From: Oceanospirillum sp964342385
GTDB taxonomy: Bacteria > Pseudomonadota > Gammaproteobacteria > Pseudomonadales > Halomonadaceae
DNA length: 64,000 nucleotides
NCBI GenBank assembly: GCA_964342385.1
Contig: CAYFGP010000001.1
Coordinates: forward strand, 102,813-166,812
Direction: 5' to 3'
In this document: positions 62,062 to 64,000 of the stretch, one piece after another
Layout: every line of letters starts with the position of its first letter
How positions within the stretch are numbered: the first letter of the stretch is position 1
Notes under the pieces: generated by a model
Databases searched by the model: none
What the model saw: only the letters and a program-made list of their open reading frames with translations
What the model was told of the DNA's origin: nothing
Program-made: the position numbers and the translations under genes

Positions 62062-62430
62062 TTAAGCCTGATCTTCCAGATCGTCGACGCTGGCGGCCTG
62101 CAGACGATTACTAAAATCCAGATCAAACACCATCACCGCAGGATCAACGGTCAGGAAGCGTTCAAACAGTTCCATGCTGAGTTCTGCTGGCCACTGCTTT
62201 TCATCCTCTTCCCAGGATTTCAGCTCATTTTCCAGAATATTCAGATAGAACTCCTGCACCATCTCATTCAGTTGTTCCTCATCCTCAATCTCCGGGATCA
62301 GGTACACGGTTGCTTCTTCGTTAACATCCTGCAGCGTCAGGGTTTCACTGTCGTCATCCAGATTATTGATCCAATCAACAAAATCCTGACTCAGCTTTAC
62401 AGTGATGGCAGAACGATTCAGCATCTTCAT
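62062..62430 (-). CDS. Conserved hypothetical acidic protein
   Basis: A 122-aa protein that I do not recognise beyond its position upstream of lysS-type genes. It is strongly acidic (EIEDEEQLNEM, SWEEDEKQWPAEL, VDDLEDQA), with no signal peptide or membrane segment, and probably helical in its second half. GGAG seven bases upstream supports the ATG at 62430. It lies 100 bases downstream of lysS (same strand), separated by the lysS terminator. Confidence 0.7.
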   Translation of the reverse strand: MKMLNRSAITVKLSQDFVDWINNLDDDSETLTLQDVNEEATVYLIPEIEDEEQLNEMVQEFYLNILENELKSWEEDEKQWPAELSMELFERFLTVDPAVMVFDLDFSNRLQAASVDDLEDQA

Positions 62431-62514
62431 GGTGCTTCTCCAACAAGTTCATTATGAACTACAACTATCTCAAGCGATCCTTACAGAATCGCAATTTTGC
62501 TTAGCATGATAAAT

Positions 62515-62546
62515 AAAACCCCGGAAATCAAGGAGATCCGGGGTTT
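62515..62546 (-). terminator. Terminator of lysS
   Basis: AAACCCCGG/CCGGGGTTT with a 13-nt loop; the A-rich left flank (AAATAAAA) gives U residues in the minus-strand transcript. Confidence 0.8.
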
Positions 62547-62564
62547 AAAAGTCAGGCTAACCGC

Positions 62565-64000
62565 TTATTTGCTTTCGCCTTCAGGACGCATGTGCGGGAA
62601 CAGCAGCACATCGCGAATAGAAGGGGCGTTGGTAAACAGCATCACCAGGCGGTCAATACCGATACCTTCACCGGCGGTCGGTGGCAGGCCGTATTCCAGT
62701 GCACGGATATAATCTTGATCGTAGTACATGGCTTCATCATCACCGGCGTCTTTCTCAGCCACTTGCTGCTCAAAACGCTCAGCCTGATCTTCCGCGTCAT
62801 TCAGCTCCGAGAAACCATTTGCGATCTCACGACCACCAACAAAGAACTCAAAACGATCGGTGACAAATGGGTTGTCATCGTTACGACGGGCCAGAGGTGA
62901 TACTTCAGCCGGGTACTCGGTGATAAAGGTTGGCTGCATCAGACGGTGCTCGGCCACTTCCTCGAAAATCTCGGTTTGGATCTTGCCCAGACCCCAGATC
63001 GGTTTCACCTGGATGCCCAATTTCTCGGCGGTAGCCGTGGCTGCTTCCAACGTATCCACGTCAGACAGCTCAATACCTTCACCGTATTTCAGGATAGAGT
63101 CTACCAGTGTCATACGGATAAACGGCTGACCAAAGTCATAGGTATCACCCTGATATTCCACGACATTGGTACCCAGCACATTCTGAGTCACGGTACGCAG
63201 CATATCTTCGGTCAGATCCATCAGATCCTTGTAGTCCGCGTAAGCCTGGTAGAACTCCAGCATGGTGAACTCAGGATTGTGACGAGTGGACAGACCTTCG
63301 TTACGGAAATTACGGTTAATCTCAAATACTTTTTCGAAACCACCCACAACCAGACGCTTCAGGTACAGCTCTGGCGCGATACGCAGATACATATCACGGT
63401 CCAGCGCATTGTGATGGGTGATAAATGGACGTGCGGTTGCGCCACCCGGGATCACCTGTAGCATTGGCGTTTCAGCTTCGATATAACCACGCTCGCTCAG
63501 GTAGTTACGGATACCGCTCACCACTTGAGAACGTACCTTAAAGGTATTACGCGACTCTTCATTCATGATCAGGTCAACGTAACGCTGACGGTAACGCATC
63601 TCCTGATCACTCAGACCGTGGAACTTATCCGGTAGTGGACGCAGTGCTTTAGTCAGCAGCTCACACTCTTCGATATAGATGTACAGATCACCTTTACCGG
63701 ATTTGTGTACAGGACCGCTGGCACCGACGATATCACCGAAATCCCAGCTCTTGATATCGGCACGAACTTCTTCCGGCAGCGCTTTTTTATCCACATACAG
63801 TTGGATCTGGCTGCTCATGTCCTGAATAACAATAAATGGACCACGCATACGCATGATACGACCGGCAACAGACGCTTTACGATCCAGCTGCTCCAGTTCT
63901 TCCTTATCCTTATCGCCCAGTTCAGCCTGCAGCTCAGAGGCCAGCGCATCACGACGGAAAGTATTTGGGAACGCAACGCCCTGCTCGCGACGGGCGGCCA
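62565..64000 (-). CDS. lysS: Lysyl-tRNA synthetase, class II (5' end outside window)
   Basis: The frame is open from the window end to TGA-side stop at 62565, giving 478 residues of a class II LysRS. Visible at the top is ARREQGVAFPNTFRRDALASEL, then the OB-fold anticodon domain (VAGRIMRMRGPFIVIQDM), motif 2 (FEINRNFRNEGLSTRHNPEFTMLEFYQAY) and motif 3 (GEGIGIDRLVMLF). Comparison with the usual about 500 aa suggests only about 20-30 N-terminal residues are missing. The internal ATG at 63854 is not the start. Confidence 0.96.
   Translation of the reverse strand, partial: AARREQGVAFPNTFRRDALASELQAELGDKDKEELEQLDRKASVAGRIMRMRGPFIVIQDMSSQIQLYVDKKALPEEVRADIKSWDFGDIVGASGPVHKSGKGDLYIYIEECELLTKALRPLPDKFHGLSDQEMRYRQRYVDLIMNEESRNTFKVRSQVVSGIRNYLSERGYIEAETPMLQVIPGGATARPFITHHNALDRDMYLRIAPELYLKRLVVGGFEKVFEINRNFRNEGLSTRHNPEFTMLEFYQAYADYKDLMDLTEDMLRTVTQNVLGTNVVEYQGDTYDFGQPFIRMTLVDSILKYGEGIELSDVDTLEAATATAEKLGIQVKPIWGLGKIQTEIFEEVAEHRLMQPTFITEYPAEVSPLARRNDDNPFVTDRFEFFVGGREIANGFSELNDAEDQAERFEQQVAEKDAGDDEAMYYDQDYIRALEYGLPPTAGEGIGIDRLVMLFTNAPSIRDVLLFPHMRPEGESK

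Overview
The window looks like chromosomal DNA from a marine gammaproteobacterium, most likely of the Oceanospirillales/Pseudomonadales group. This is an inference from gene content and order (tesA-ybbA-ybbP, Pseudomonas-type long dapD, a Pseudomonas-like sdaA/glyA/gcv catabolic set, a PA3496-type small protein) and not from a marker gene. There are no rRNA or tRNA genes, no CRISPR array, no prophage and no transposase. Genes are dense, on both strands, mostly housekeeping and nutrient-response, with a few accessory pieces.

1-11 kb: end of a DUF1653 gene, tesA divergent from the ybbAP ABC exporter, a DUF3422 membrane protein, bolA, slyX, a membrane-anchored cold-shock-domain protein, dapE with two small downstream genes, and a RelE/XRE toxin-antitoxin pair. 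11-16.5 kb: an amino-acid (probably D-amino acid/imino acid) module of FAD dehydrogenase, NhaC-family antiporter, ornithine-cyclodeaminase-family reductase and a divergent AraC regulator with three direct repeats in the intergenic region. 16.6-21.1 kb: a signalling group of orphan hybrid-less histidine kinase, PhnD-like periplasmic binding protein and a ferredoxin/nucleotidyl cyclase/PNPOx-like fusion protein. 21.3-26.7 kb: ahpC-ahpF with an OxyR-like site, then a LysR gene broken by one amber codon, divergent from an MBL-fold protein and a DUF1330 protein; near-identical terminators bracket this last module.

26.8-39.1 kb is an iron-acquisition island with three Fur-box-like sites: an RpiR-type regulator with a degenerate SIS domain, a TonB receptor, a FecCDE/FepB-type ABC importer, then fecI-fecR and a second, STN-containing TonB receptor. 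39.3-50.6 kb is a serine/glycine catabolism region: sdaA-glyA-gcvH-gcvP on the minus strand, a divergent XRE-cupin regulator, then gcvT-lipA-unknown on the plus strand. A palindrome (TTTCC-N4-GGAAA) recurs upstream of both arms and probably is the regulator's operator; the sdaA leader carries a riboswitch-like multibranched structure ending in a U tract; and a 234-bp MITE-like inverted-repeat element sits before gcvT.

50.7-64 kb: thrB (type II homoserine kinase), an HBM-like chemoreceptor, the lysine-pathway genes dapD, an ArsC/YffB-family gene and dapC, a DUF4010/MgtC membrane protein, a secreted protein, a PA3496-type acidic protein, a K+ channel, a bile-acid:sodium symporter family protein, an unknown acidic protein and a 5'-truncated lysS running off the window.
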